The notes: generated from the letters alone by a model not told the origin. Shown: positions 18,565 through 27,442, counted from the first letter of the stretch. The stretch is DNA of 41,930 nucleotides from Pseudomonadota bacterium (GCA_023388075.1 JAEWGX010000042.1:1-41930), one strand, 5' to 3'. Numbers and translations: made by a program.

Positions 18565-18819
18565 ATGAAAGAAGGCATCCACCCCGAGTACCGCGAAGTG
18601 GTGTTCCAGGACATGGCGAGCGGGTTCAAGTTCATCACCCGCTCCACGGTTTCGAGCCGCGAGAAGATCAAGATGGAGGACGGGAAGGAGTACCCGCTCT
18701 TCAAGCTGGACGTGACCTCGGAATCGCATCCTTTCTACACCGGCGCGCAGCAGCGGATCATCGAGACCGGCCGGGTCGAGAAGTTCCGCCAGAAGTTCGC
18801 CCGCGGCGGCAAGGCCTGA
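18565..18819 (+). CDS. rpmE2: 50S ribosomal protein L31 type B (zinc-free)
   Basis: 84 residues beginning MKEGIHPEYREVVFQDMASG, typical of the L31 type B (YkgM-like) family. It has no cysteine at all, so it lacks the zinc ribbon of ordinary L31 (RpmE). In some bacteria the C-minus form replaces the C-plus form under zinc starvation; many Betaproteobacteria carry the type B form near rho. With a strong constitutive-looking promoter and no Zur site seen, this may be the main L31 here, though another copy could exist outside the window. Normally close to rho, here separated from it by about 5.5 kb of glucan genes. Confidence 0.95.
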   Translation: MKEGIHPEYREVVFQDMASGFKFITRSTVSSREKIKMEDGKEYPLFKLDVTSESHPFYTGAQQRIIETGRVEKFRQKFARGGKA

Positions 18820-18884
18820 CCTGATGCGACCGCGATTCGGCCGAGGCGCCGGATCGCCATGGGATGGCCCCGCGGCCGGTCCGT

Positions 18885-18900
18885 GACGCCTTCGTCACGC
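18885..18900. repeat. Short palindrome downstream of rpmE2
   Basis: GTGACG-CCTT-CGTCAC is a 6-bp inverted repeat in the 271-bp gap between rpmE2 and the glycosyltransferase. It is followed by CGCGCATT, not a T tract, so an intrinsic terminator is doubtful. A second inverted repeat, CGGCCCGC-AA-GCGGGCCG (19051-19068), lies just before the next gene. Nothing else is recognisable in this gap. Confidence 0.4.
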
Positions 18901-19090
18901 GCATTCACCTGGGCCAGCGCCGGTCGCCATCCGCCCGTCACCTGGCGCAGGTTTGACTGGCCCCTGCTGCAGCACCGAGAATCTCGACCCAACTGACCGG
19001 CCCACGCGCAGGCGTCGACGGCAGTCGAAGCCGGTTTCGCCGCCGGCACGCGGCCCGCAAGCGGGCCGGCCCTTCGCCTGAGAATCCCGC

Positions 19091-21025
19091 GTGAAGCCCT
19101 TTCTCGTCACATCGCTAGAAGCCGGGCGGCTTCCCCGCTGGATTCCCCTCCTGCTCTGCGTGGTCTACGTGGTCGCCGGCTTCTTCGGCCGCGAGCCGTG
19201 GCGGACCGACGACGCGGCCGGCTTCGGCATCGCCCACACCATGGCGACCGGGTCGGCCACCGACTGGCTGCTGCCGAACGTGCACGGGCGCCTGGTGCCC
19301 GAGGGCGGCCCGTTGCCGTTCTGGCTCGGCGCGATCGGCATCCGGATCGCGGGCGTCCTGTCGGTGGTGGCCAACGCGACCCTGGGGAACGTGTTCGGCG
19401 ACATCGCGATCTCGCCGGACCTCGCGGTTCGCGCCGTTGCCGCCCTTGGCCTCGCGCTCTCCCTCACGCTGCTCTGGTACGCCGCCTATGCGTTCGCCAA
19501 GCGGCCCGAGATCCAGCCGGACGACCCGTTCGGCGCCACCGCCAGCCGTCGCGACTTCGCCCGCGCGGTGGCGGACAGTGCGTTGCTCGCCACCCTGTCG
19601 ACCTTCGGCCTGCTTGCGCGGGTGCACGAGACCACGGTCGATGCCGCCCAGGTCACCTGGATCGCGCTCTACCTCTTCGGACTCGGCACGGCCCTGCAAC
19701 GGCCCCGGATCGGCGGCCTGCTCGTCGGCCTCGCGATCGCGGCCACGCTTCTTTCCCGCGGGATCCCGCTCGCCGCGGTCCTCGCCCTGACCACGGCGGT
19801 GCTGTCGCTCGCGGTGCACCCGTATCGGCTCATCCTCGGGGCCTTCACCACGTCATGGCTGCCGCTCGCGCTCGTCGCCTCGCTCGTCTGGCCTGCCCTG
19901 CTGCTGCACTTCAGCGAACCGGGCGCCATCCTGGTCAATTCGATCGGCGCGGTCGGCTCGCTCGCCGGCGACGGCTCGGCCGCCGATGCGGCGGCGCGCA
20001 CGAACCCGGCGGCCAGTGCCGTGATCGGCCAGTACCTGGACCAGTGGCTGCAATGGAACGCCGCGCTGCTCCATGGGCCGACGCGGGAGGGGCTGCTGTA
20101 CTACGCCCGCACCGCACCTTGGTTCTACTGGCCGCTGTGGCCGTTCGTCGCCTGGGCCATCTGGCGCTGGCGCGGCAGCCGGCGCGAAGCCCCGGTGGCC
20201 GTACCGGCGGTGATGCTGGTGCCGCTCGCGCTCCTGGCGCTGCTCGACCCGGTGGGCACCGAGGACTCGCTGCTGCCGCTCGTGCTGCCGATGACGCTCC
20301 TGTCGGCGCTTGCCCTGCCGACCATCCGCCGCAGCGTGGTGAGCCTGATCGACTGGTTCTCGGTGATGACCTTCTCGGTGGTGGGGCTCGCCGTCTGGGC
20401 GTATTGGATCGCGTTCACCACGGGCTTTCCTCCGCGGATGGCGCAGAAGGCGCAGGAAGCGGTGCCCGGGTTCGAAGCCACGGTGAACGTCGTCGAGCTC
20501 GGCACGGGGCTGCTCGCCACTTTAGCCTGGGTCGCGCTGGTCGCATGGCGCGTATCCCGCCAACCGCGCCCCTTCTGGCGGCCGATGGCGCTCTCGTCGG
20601 GTGGAATGGTGCTCACCTGGCTGTTGCTGATGACGCTGTGGCTGCCGGCCGGCAACTACCGCAAGAGCTATCGCGACCTGGTCAGTCCGATCCGTCCGAT
20701 CCTCGCCACCGCTCCGGGCTGCGCGACCGAATTCGGGCTCGACGTCGCCCAGCGCGCGCTGCTCGTCTACTACGGCAACGCGCAGTTTTCCCGCCTGCCG
20801 GAGCTGGCCGGCGACGAGCCTGTCCCGAATGCCGGCTCCTGCCCCTGGCTGCTGGTCTCCGACCGCGAATCCCATCCGCACGATATCGACGGGATCTCTC
20901 GCGGCAACAACCCGGCCCGCGCGGCAGAGGGTGAGGAGTGGCGGCTGATGTGGCAGGGCCAGCGGCGGGTGAGCCGCGGCGAGCGGCTGTTCCTCTACGC
21001 CCGAGTGCCCGCCGCGATGAAGTGA
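19091..21025 (+). CDS. GT-C fold membrane glycosyltransferase (ArnT/GT39-83-like)
   Basis: 644 residues with about 11-13 hydrophobic segments. The first loop after helix 1 carries REPWRTDDAAGFG, matching the acidic motif of ArnT/PMT-type GT-C enzymes that use lipid-phosphate sugars on the periplasmic side. The last 130 residues form a soluble domain with two cysteines (GCATEF and GSCPWLL). Such proteins decorate lipid A, proteins or polyprenyl-linked glycans; the acceptor is not evident. The GTG start at 19091 is followed after about 15 residues by the first helix; the RBS is weak. The 3' end overlaps convergent orn by 31 bp. No lipid A or sugar-nucleotide genes lie nearby, so arnT itself is not claimed. 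Confidence 0.78.
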   Translation: MKPFLVTSLEAGRLPRWIPLLLCVVYVVAGFFGREPWRTDDAAGFGIAHTMATGSATDWLLPNVHGRLVPEGGPLPFWLGAIGIRIAGVLSVVANATLGNVFGDIAISPDLAVRAVAALGLALSLTLLWYAAYAFAKRPEIQPDDPFGATASRRDFARAVADSALLATLSTFGLLARVHETTVDAAQVTWIALYLFGLGTALQRPRIGGLLVGLAIAATLLSRGIPLAAVLALTTAVLSLAVHPYRLILGAFTTSWLPLALVASLVWPALLLHFSEPGAILVNSIGAVGSLAGDGSAADAAARTNPAASAVIGQYLDQWLQWNAALLHGPTREGLLYYARTAPWFYWPLWPFVAWAIWRWRGSRREAPVAVPAVMLVPLALLALLDPVGTEDSLLPLVLPMTLLSALALPTIRRSVVSLIDWFSVMTFSVVGLAVWAYWIAFTTGFPPRMAQKAQEAVPGFEATVNVVELGTGLLATLAWVALVAWRVSRQPRPFWRPMALSSGGMVLTWLLLMTLWLPAGNYRKSYRDLVSPIRPILATAPGCATEFGLDVAQRALLVYYGNAQFSRLPELAGDEPVPNAGSCPWLLVSDRESHPHDIDGISRGNNPARAAEGEEWRLMWQGQRRVSRGERLFLYARVPAAMK

Positions 21026-21729
21026 GCGCGATAGTGCCGCAGCTCCTCGATGGACTCGCGGATGTCGGCCAGCGCGGTGTGCGCGCTGCGCTTCTCGAAG
21101 CCGCGCACCACTTCGGGCGCCCAACGGCGCGCCAGCTCCTTGAGCGTGCTCACGTCCACGTTGCGATAGTGGAACCAGGCTTCCAGCTCCGGCATGTAGC
21201 GGGCCATGAAGCGGCGATCCTGGCAGATGGAGTTGCCGCACATCGGCGATTTCCCCGCCGGCACCCAGTCGCAGAGGAAGTCCAGCAGGCGCTGCTGTGC
21301 CATCGCCTCCGTGATGCGGGAGGCCCGCACCCGCTCCGTGAGCCCGGTACGCCCATGGGTTGCCTGGTTCCAGGCATCCATCCCGGCAAGCACGCGCTCG
21401 GGCTGGTGGATGACCAGCACCGGCCCCTCCGCGAGGACCTGAAGCTGGCTGTCGGTCACCACCACGGCGACCTCGATGATCCGGTCGATCTCGGGCCGGA
21501 GCCCGGTCATCTCCATGTCCACCCACACGAGGCGGGTCTCGTCCGGCGCTCCCGGCGCCACGGTGGCGACGTTGCCGCCGCCGGGAACCGACAGCGGCTC
21601 GGCTCGCGCGTCGCCCGCGCCGACGGCGGACATCGCCGCGTCGACCGGCCCGGTGTCGTCGCCCGCCTGCGCTGCCGCGGGTGCGTCGCTGCGCCTGACC
21701 ACAGGTTCGTCGCTGCTCGTGCCTTTCAT
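20995..21729 (-). CDS. orn: Oligoribonuclease
   Basis: DEDDh 3'-5' exonuclease that degrades the last 2-5 nt of RNA and pGpG from cyclic-di-GMP breakdown. The core starts at LVWVDMEMTGL (first D and E), with VVTDSQLQVL, MCGNSICQDRRFM (third D) and SAHTALADIRESIEEL (H and D). The called protein has 244 residues against about 181 in E. coli: about 65 extra Ala/Asp-rich residues precede the core. The true start may be downstream, for example ATG at 21631-21633, which gives 212 residues, or a GTG closer to the core. The first ATG at 21727-21729 has only GAAGA upstream. Divergent from the M48 protease gene. Confidence 0.93.
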   Translation of the reverse strand: MKGTSSDEPVVRRSDAPAAAQAGDDTGPVDAAMSAVGAGDARAEPLSVPGGGNVATVAPGAPDETRLVWVDMEMTGLRPEIDRIIEVAVVVTDSQLQVLAEGPVLVIHQPERVLAGMDAWNQATHGRTGLTERVRASRITEAMAQQRLLDFLCDWVPAGKSPMCGNSICQDRRFMARYMPELEAWFHYRNVDVSTLKELARRWAPEVVRGFEKRSAHTALADIRESIEELRHYRAHFIAAGTRA

Positions 21730-21786
21730 TCTTCGTGGTTGCTGTCATGCGGCACGATGCATTCGCGCCCGTGATCTAATTATCTC

Positions 21787-23061
21787 ATGCAAGCCACGAC
21801 GCTCACGGTTGTCTTCGTCCTGTTCCTCGCGCTGTCGATGGCGGTGCGCCTGTGGCTCGCTTCGCGACAGGTCCGCCACGTCGCCCGTCATCGCGATTCG
21901 GTGCCGCCGCAGTTCGCCCATCGCGTCGGGCTGCATGCCCACCAGCGCGCGGCCGACTACACCGTCGCCAAGGTGAAGCTCGGCATCGTCGACAGCCTGA
22001 TCTCGGTCGTGGTGGTGGTCGGCCTCACGCTTCTCGGCGGCCTGCAGTGGATCGCCGGCCTCTGGGCGGCCTGGCTGCCGGAATCGCCGCTGCTGGAGCA
22101 GGTGGCGATCGTGATGTCGGTGGTCGCGCTGACGTCACTGATCGAGATCCCGATGGATGCATGGCGGCAGTTCCGGCTGGAGGAGCGTTTCGGCTTCAAC
22201 CGGATGACCGTGCGCCTCTTCATCTCCGACCTGCTGAAGAGCGCGGCACTCGCCGCCGCGATCGGCCTGCCGCTGCTCGCGGCCGTGCTGTGGCTCATGC
22301 AGAAGGCGGGCAGCGGCTGGTGGTTGTGGGCGTGGGTTCTGTGGGTGTCATTCAACCTGCTCATCCTCTTCATCTATCCCACCGTGATCGCGCCGCTCTT
22401 CAATCGCTTCAAGCCGCTGGAGGCGGGCGCGGTGCGCTCGCGGGTGGAGAGCCTGCTCGAGCGCTGCGGCTTCTCCTCCAACGGGCTCTTCGTGATGGAC
22501 GGGAGCCGTCGTTCCGCGCACGGCAACGCCTACTTCACCGGCTTCGGCAAGGGCAAGCGCATCGTGTTCTTCGACACCCTCCTCTCGCGCCTCGACGTGG
22601 ACGAGATCGAGGCCGTGCTCGCGCACGAGCTCGGGCACTTCAAGAAGCGGCACATCCTGAAGCGGCTCGCCCTGGCCTTCGGCGCAAGCTTCGTCGGGCT
22701 CGCCCTGCTGGGCTACCTCTCCGCGCAGCCCTGGTTCTACCAGGGCCTTGGCGTCACCATCGACCCAGCCGCGCCGCCGCCGGCAGGCATCGCGCTGGTG
22801 CTCTTCTTCCTCACGCTGCCCGTCTTCACGTTCGTGCTGCGCCCGCTGGCCACCCATTTCTCGCGTCGCGACGAGTTCGAGGCGGATGCGTTCGCCGCTT
22901 CGCTCGCCGATCCAGGGCGCCTGACCAGCGCGCTCGTCAAGCTGTACGAGGACAATGCCTCCACGCTCACGCCGGATCCGGTGCACTCGGCGTTCTACGA
23001 TTCGCATCCGCCGGCGGCGATCCGGATCGACCGGCTGAGCTCGCTCGGCAGCGCCGCCTGA
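21787..23061 (+). CDS. M48 family (Ste24-type) membrane metalloprotease
   Basis: 424 residues with helices at about 5-25, 65-95, 105-125, 145-172 and 178-200, then the zinc motif HELGH at 280-284 and a further Glu-bearing motif RRDEFEADAFAA, followed by a short C-terminal domain. This is the CAAX-protease-1/Ste24 architecture, longer than HtpX (about 290). In bacteria the substrate is unknown; membrane-protein quality control is plausible. ATG at 21787, 57 bp from the divergent orn start. rsgA follows 29 bp later, so the two are probably co-transcribed; orn, an M48 protease and rsgA as neighbours are familiar from Burkholderiales. Confidence 0.9.
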   Translation: MQATTLTVVFVLFLALSMAVRLWLASRQVRHVARHRDSVPPQFAHRVGLHAHQRAADYTVAKVKLGIVDSLISVVVVVGLTLLGGLQWIAGLWAAWLPESPLLEQVAIVMSVVALTSLIEIPMDAWRQFRLEERFGFNRMTVRLFISDLLKSAALAAAIGLPLLAAVLWLMQKAGSGWWLWAWVLWVSFNLLILFIYPTVIAPLFNRFKPLEAGAVRSRVESLLERCGFSSNGLFVMDGSRRSAHGNAYFTGFGKGKRIVFFDTLLSRLDVDEIEAVLAHELGHFKKRHILKRLALAFGASFVGLALLGYLSAQPWFYQGLGVTIDPAAPPPAGIALVLFFLTLPVFTFVLRPLATHFSRRDEFEADAFAASLADPGRLTSALVKLYEDNASTLTPDPVHSAFYDSHPPAAIRIDRLSSLGSAA

Positions 23062-23090
23062 GGCCCGGGTCCGGCGCAAGCGGCTCATCC

Positions 23091-24026
23091 GTGCGCCCGC
23101 CGACTGACCGCTTGGACCTGTCTCCACCAGACGGGCAACCCTCCGGGGGCGACCCTTCGCTCGCGGACGTGGTGGCCGCTCACGGCCGGAACTTCCTCTT
23201 GCGGCCGCGGACGGCGCCGGACGACCGGCTGGCCGCCGTGGTCCGTGCCCGCCGCACCGATTGCGTGGTTGGCGACCAGGTGGCCTACCGTCGGCTGAGC
23301 CAGGACCAGGCGGTGATCGAACGCGTCCTGCCGCGCATGAACCGGGTGGCGCGCAGCGACGCCTTCCGGACCAAGGTGATCGCCGCCAACGTCGACCAGG
23401 CCGGCGTGGTCGTGAGCGGCGAACCCCCGTTCGACGAAGCGCTCCTGCTTCGCGTGCTCGTCGCGCTGGAGGCCGAAGCAATCGGCTGCCTGATCGTCGC
23501 CTCGAAGCTGGACCTCGAGACCGCCCGGGCCGCGGTCGCGCCGCGCCTGGCGGTCTATCGCGACCTGGGCTATCCGGTCATCGAAACGGCGGCTGCCGGC
23601 TCGCCACCCGTGCTCGGCGAGCTGCCGGCGCGGGTGCGCGGCAAGCGGACGTTGCTCCTGGGCGAGAGCGGCATGGGCAAGTCGACGCTGGTGAACGCGC
23701 TGGTGCCCGGCGCGGCCCGGCAGACGGCCGCGATCTCCGCCGCGCTCGCGGCGGGGCGCCACACCACGACAGACACCCGCGCCTTCGAGTTGCCCGAGGG
23801 TGGCTGGCTGCTGGATTCGCCCGGCTTCCAGACGTTCGAGGTGATGCACCTGACCCGCTGGCAGGTGGCGCATGCCATGCCCGAGTTCCGGCCGCTGCTC
23901 GGCCGCTGCCGGTTCAACGACTGCAGCCACGCGGCCGATCCGGGCTGCGCGATCCGGGAGGCGGCGCAGGACGGACGGATCGACCCGCTGCGCTACAAGC
24001 TCTTCACCGGAATCGCGACCGCCTGA
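23091..24026 (+). CDS. rsgA: Ribosome small-subunit GTPase RsgA
   Basis: Circularly permuted GTPase that assists late 30S maturation. 311 residues from GTG 23091: OB-fold at about 25-80, then G4 in ASKLDL (137-142), P-loop GESGMGKST (191-199), switch/G2 region with GRHTTTDT, G3 DSPGF (242-246), and a C-terminal zinc site with C273, C278, H280 and C286. The usual G4 is NKxD and G3 is DTPG; here they read SKLD and DSPG, tolerated variants but worth noting. The frame is open far upstream inside the M48 gene; the GTG 29 bp after the M48 stop is the first start that avoids a large overlap. The RBS is not obvious. Confidence 0.93.
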   Translation: MRPPTDRLDLSPPDGQPSGGDPSLADVVAAHGRNFLLRPRTAPDDRLAAVVRARRTDCVVGDQVAYRRLSQDQAVIERVLPRMNRVARSDAFRTKVIAANVDQAGVVVSGEPPFDEALLLRVLVALEAEAIGCLIVASKLDLETARAAVAPRLAVYRDLGYPVIETAAAGSPPVLGELPARVRGKRTLLLGESGMGKSTLVNALVPGAARQTAAISAALAAGRHTTTDTRAFELPEGGWLLDSPGFQTFEVMHLTRWQVAHAMPEFRPLLGRCRFNDCSHAADPGCAIREAAQDGRIDPLRYKLFTGIATA

Positions 24027-24059
24027 GCCGGTCGCGACGACAGGCCGCCGCGGGAACCC

Positions 24060-25208
24060 CTATCCCACCAGCTTCACCAGCAGCCACGCCACCAGCCATA
24101 CCACCGCCGAGCGCATCAGCAGGCCGGCGACCGATTGCAGCGATCCAGCCTGCGGCTCGACGGCGACCAGGTCCAGGTCCGGAGCCTGCGCGCGCAGCCG
24201 CGCCTCCACCTCGGCGTCGCCGAGGCGAAGGCGCAGGGCACCGCCGGCCGTTGGCCAGAGCACCAGGCGCTGGTGCAGGGAAGGATCGGTCGACTCCTCC
24301 ACGACCGGCCGGATCGCGGTCACCGACTTGAGCGCGAACACCGTGTCCTCGAAATGTCCGACCAGCGCGAATCCCAGCGCCGCCAGCCGCAACGGGATCC
24401 AGTCGAGCCAGTAGAGAGCGCGCAAGGCGAAGGGAAAGGTGAAGCAGGCCGCGAAGCGCGCGAACAGGTAGAGGACCGGCCCGATCGCGCCGGGCAGGAC
24501 CGCGTACCAGAAGAGCGGCGCGAACACGTCGCGATAGGCGGCCAGCACGGCGTGGGCGGCCGCATCCTCCGCAAGCTGCTCCCCCCAGGGGTTTCCGGTC
24601 CGTACCCGACCCGTGCAGTCGCTCGCCACCCAGCGCGCCAGCGCGACGCGCGCCGACCCCATCTCGCCGGCGCCGACCAGCAGGCGCAACTCCGAGAAGC
24701 GACGGTGAAACGCGCCGAGGCCGACGGTGTAATAGAGCACGGCGATATGCAGCAGCAGCACGAGGATGCCGGCGATCCCGCCGAGGAGGGCCTGGGCCGC
24801 CGCCACCAGCACCACCGGGATGCCTACGAGGCCCAGCCACCCGGGCACCCCCATGCGCCGGCGGCCGCCCGCGACGGTGGGCGCCTCCGGCGCCAGCAAT
24901 CCCGCCAGCCAAAGCGCATGCCGCTGCAGCGGGTGCGGGGCGACCGTGACCGCCGGCCGGCTCGAGGCCGGGGCGGCGGGAGCGGCGGCATCGGCGACGG
25001 GATCGTAGGGCGGCTCCTCGATCAGGTCCCCGTCCGGCGCGTCCATCGCAGCCGGGCCGGTGCCCGCGCCAGCCCCGACACCCGGTTCCGCGGCGACATC
25101 GAAGGGATCGGCGGTCAGCTCGTCGGTATCGGCGCGGCCGACGCCGCGCCCGCGCAGCGGCCAGATGGCGTCCACCACGACGCTGAGGATCAGTGCGATC
25201 AGGCCCAT
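24060..25208 (-). CDS. CobD/CbiB-like membrane protein (AmpE-related)
   Basis: 382 residues. Helix 1 (GLIALILSVVVDAIWPL) is followed by an Asp/Ala/Pro-rich insert at about 25-92. Then come a hydrophobic core with helices near 120-160, the loop TGRVRTGNPWGEQLAEDAAAHAVLAAYRDVFAPLFWYAVLPG, and further helices. That loop resembles CbiB and AmpE. CbiB makes adenosylcobinamide phosphate, but no other cobalamin gene is near, and such orphan proteins beside rsgA and a Nudix gene are usual in Burkholderiales. Function is therefore open; AmpE-like membrane sensing is one option. ATG at 25206-25208, 33 bp after the Nudix stop on the same strand. Confidence 0.75.
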   Translation of the reverse strand: MGLIALILSVVVDAIWPLRGRGVGRADTDELTADPFDVAAEPGVGAGAGTGPAAMDAPDGDLIEEPPYDPVADAAAPAAPASSRPAVTVAPHPLQRHALWLAGLLAPEAPTVAGGRRRMGVPGWLGLVGIPVVLVAAAQALLGGIAGILVLLLHIAVLYYTVGLGAFHRRFSELRLLVGAGEMGSARVALARWVASDCTGRVRTGNPWGEQLAEDAAAHAVLAAYRDVFAPLFWYAVLPGAIGPVLYLFARFAACFTFPFALRALYWLDWIPLRLAALGFALVGHFEDTVFALKSVTAIRPVVEESTDPSLHQRLVLWPTAGGALRLRLGDAEVEARLRAQAPDLDLVAVEPQAGSLQSVAGLLMRSAVVWLVAWLLVKLVG

Positions 25209-25241
25209 CGTTCGAGAATAAGTTGTCGGGTTCCCACCAGG

Positions 25242-25973
25242 CTACCTCGCCGCCAGAAAGCGATACAGGTTGCGCAACATCGCCGCGGTCGCTCCCCAGA
25301 TGAAGTACTCGCGACCGCGCGCGGGATCCGGGCGCCATGGCATCGTGAAGAAGCGGCGCTCGTGCTCCTGGCCGTCCTGGTGCCAGCGGAACAGGCGCCG
25401 CTGGTGATTCGACGGGTCCATGAGGAACGTGAGCGGGACTTCGAAGGCATCGGCCACCTCGGCCGGCTGCAGAACCAGGGAGTCCGCGGTGATCACCGGA
25501 TCCACCAACCCCACCACCGGCGTCACCGCATAGCCCGTTCCGGTACGGTAGACAGGCAATTCCCCGAGGACCTCGATCGCGGACGGCGCGATGCCGATCT
25601 CCTCGCGGGTCTCGCGCAGGGCGGCGTCGGCGAGCGATGCATCGCTGTCGTCGACCCGGCCGCCGGGAAACGCGACCTGGCCGCCGTGGTTCGACAGCGT
25701 CTCGCTGCGCAGCGTGAGGAAGAGATTGACCCCCTCCGGCCGCTCGACCAGCGGCACGAGCACCGCTGCGGCCCTGACGGGCGCGTCGCCCAGGCGGAAG
25801 CTGTCGTCGACGAATTCCGGCGACCAGTGGCCAGGCCGGGCGAAGCGCTTGCGCAGTGCGTCGATGGTGAGCCGATCCGGCGGAAGTGCGGGCGCGTCCT
25901 GGAGATCGGACGGATCGAGCGGCACGTGCCGCGGATCGAGGATGGCTGGTCGCTTCAACGGATCACCATTCAC
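25242..25973 (-). CDS. Nudix hydrolase, CoA pyrophosphatase type
   Basis: Hydrolyses CoA and derivatives to 3',5'-ADP and phosphopantetheine. 243 residues with the CoAse family motif FLTLRSETLSNHGGQVAFPG (UPF0035 type) directly before the Nudix box, which ends ALRETREEIGI and carries the metal-binding glutamates. A Pro/Asp-rich N-terminal extension of about 70 residues precedes the domain, typical of the proteobacterial form. The start is a GTG at 25971-25973; I saw no strong RBS, so an internal start is possible. It lies downstream of rplS by 90 bp and upstream of the CbiB-like gene, all on the minus strand. Confidence 0.9.
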   Translation of the reverse strand: MNGDPLKRPAILDPRHVPLDPSDLQDAPALPPDRLTIDALRKRFARPGHWSPEFVDDSFRLGDAPVRAAAVLVPLVERPEGVNLFLTLRSETLSNHGGQVAFPGGRVDDSDASLADAALRETREEIGIAPSAIEVLGELPVYRTGTGYAVTPVVGLVDPVITADSLVLQPAEVADAFEVPLTFLMDPSNHQRRLFRWHQDGQEHERRFFTMPWRPDPARGREYFIWGATAAMLRNLYRFLAAR

Positions 25974-26063
25974 CGGGTCACCTGCCGATGATCCGGCCGC
26001 TCAATGCCCGCGAGCCCCTCCAACGTGCCGGCGCCCTCGGGGCCGACCAGGCCGGAGACGCCG

Positions 26064-26495
26064 TCAGGCGTTCGCGCCGGCCTCGGGCTGCTTCGTAACG
26101 TCGGCCGCGGCGGCCTCGGCCGCCTTGGCCGAATCGGACCGCGACGGCAACTTCTCCTTGATCCGGGCCTTCTTGCCGGAGAGCTCGCGCAGGTAGTAGA
26201 GCTTCGCTCGCCGCACGTCGCCGCGCCGTTTCACCTCGATGGAGGCGATGAGTGGCGAATAGAGCTGGAACGTCCGCTCAACGCCCTCTCCCGAAGAGAT
26301 CTTGCGCACGATGAACGAGCTGTTCAGCCCGCGATTGCGCCGCGCGATCACGACGCCTTCGTAGACCTGCACGCGCCGGCGCGTGCCCTCGACCACGTTC
26401 ACCGCGACAGCGACGGTGTCGCCGGGCGCGAATTGCGGAATCGTCTTGCCGAGCCGGGCGATCTCTTCCTGCTCGAGTTGCGTGATCAGATCCAT
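26064..26495 (-). CDS. rplS: 50S ribosomal protein L19
   Basis: Component at the 30S-50S interface. 143 residues; the family core MDLITQLEQEEIARLGK to KLYYLRELSGKKARIKEKL is complete. The C-terminal tail is extended by about 25 Ala/Lys/Asp residues relative to E. coli (115), common in Betaproteobacteria. Last gene of rpsP-rimM-trmD-rplS, 153 bp after trmD; that gap holds no recognisable gene and no clear terminator. Confidence 0.97.
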   Translation of the reverse strand: MDLITQLEQEEIARLGKTIPQFAPGDTVAVAVNVVEGTRRRVQVYEGVVIARRNRGLNSSFIVRKISSGEGVERTFQLYSPLIASIEVKRRGDVRRAKLYYLRELSGKKARIKEKLPSRSDSAKAAEAAAADVTKQPEAGANA

Positions 26496-26648
26496 GTCCT
26501 ATGCTCCGATGGCATCGTGGCCGGGGCTTGTGGTTACGGGCAGACTGGCCGATCGAACGAGATCGCAGGACTGCCTCTCTGTCGTGCCCCGCCAGAGGAT
26601 GCGGTTGCTTCGCTCACCCCGAAAGCCGTGCTCCCGAAGGCAAGCCCG

Positions 26649-27413
26649 CTAGTATAGCGTGTCCGGCGGATTTTCCTGCACGAAGCGAACCTCGTCCGCA
26701 CTCAGCAACCCGGCAGCCCGGGCGCGGTCGAGCAGGTCGGGACGCTTGCGCAGCGTGGCGAGCAGCGCCTGCCGCCGGCGCCAGCGTTCGATTTCGCGAT
26801 GGTTGCCAGAGAGCAGGACGGGGGGGACCGGCACGCCGTCGACGACTTCGGGACGGGTGTAGTGCGGGCAGTCCAGCAGGCCGGCGCCGAAGGAGTCCTG
26901 GGCCGCCGACTGGTCGTCGTTGAGCGCGCCGGGCAGCAGCCGGGCGACGGCGTCGATGAGCAGCAACGCGGGCAGCTCTCCGCCGGAGACGACGAAGTCG
27001 CCGACCGAGATCTCCTCGTCCACGAAGGCATCGATGAAGCGCTGGTCCACCGCCTCGTAGCGGCCGCAGAGGAGGATCAGCCCGGCGCTCTCGCTGACTG
27101 CCTTCACCCGGGCCTGGGTGAGCGGCGCACCCTGCGGCGAGAGAAACGCCACCGGCAGCGACGGCGCGCCCTCGGCCGCGCGCGCGGCCCGGATCCGGCC
27201 CAGGCAATCCATCAACGGCTGGGCCATCATGACCATGCCCGGCCCGCCGCCGTAGGGACGGTCGTCGACCCGGCGATAGTTGCCGGGGGCATCGTCGCGC
27301 GGATTCCAGCAACGCACCCGATACCGGCCTTCGGCATGGGCACGTCCGGCCACGCCGAACGGCAGCACGGCGTTCACGAGGTCCGGAAACACGCTGATGA
27401 CCTCGAAATCCAT
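26649..27413 (-). CDS. trmD: tRNA (guanine-37-N1)-methyltransferase
   Basis: SAM-dependent SPOUT enzyme making m1G37 in tRNAs reading CCN, CUN and CGG, which prevents +1 frameshifting. 254 residues. The N-terminus MDFEVISVFPDLV, the DDRPYGGGPGMVM loop, the trefoil-knot SAM site CGRYEAVDQRFID and VGDFVVSGGELPALLLID, and the catalytic region QDSFGAGLLDCPHYTRPEV are all present, with the C-terminal helical domain. The family usually has GRYEGVDER, so Ala for Gly is a mild variant. ATG at 27411-27413, 29 bp after rimM. Confidence 0.97.
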   Translation of the reverse strand: MDFEVISVFPDLVNAVLPFGVAGRAHAEGRYRVRCWNPRDDAPGNYRRVDDRPYGGGPGMVMMAQPLMDCLGRIRAARAAEGAPSLPVAFLSPQGAPLTQARVKAVSESAGLILLCGRYEAVDQRFIDAFVDEEISVGDFVVSGGELPALLLIDAVARLLPGALNDDQSAAQDSFGAGLLDCPHYTRPEVVDGVPVPPVLLSGNHREIERWRRRQALLATLRKRPDLLDRARAAGLLSADEVRFVQENPPDTLY

Positions 27414-27442
27414 GGATCCCTCTTTGCAGGCGCGGGGCTCGC

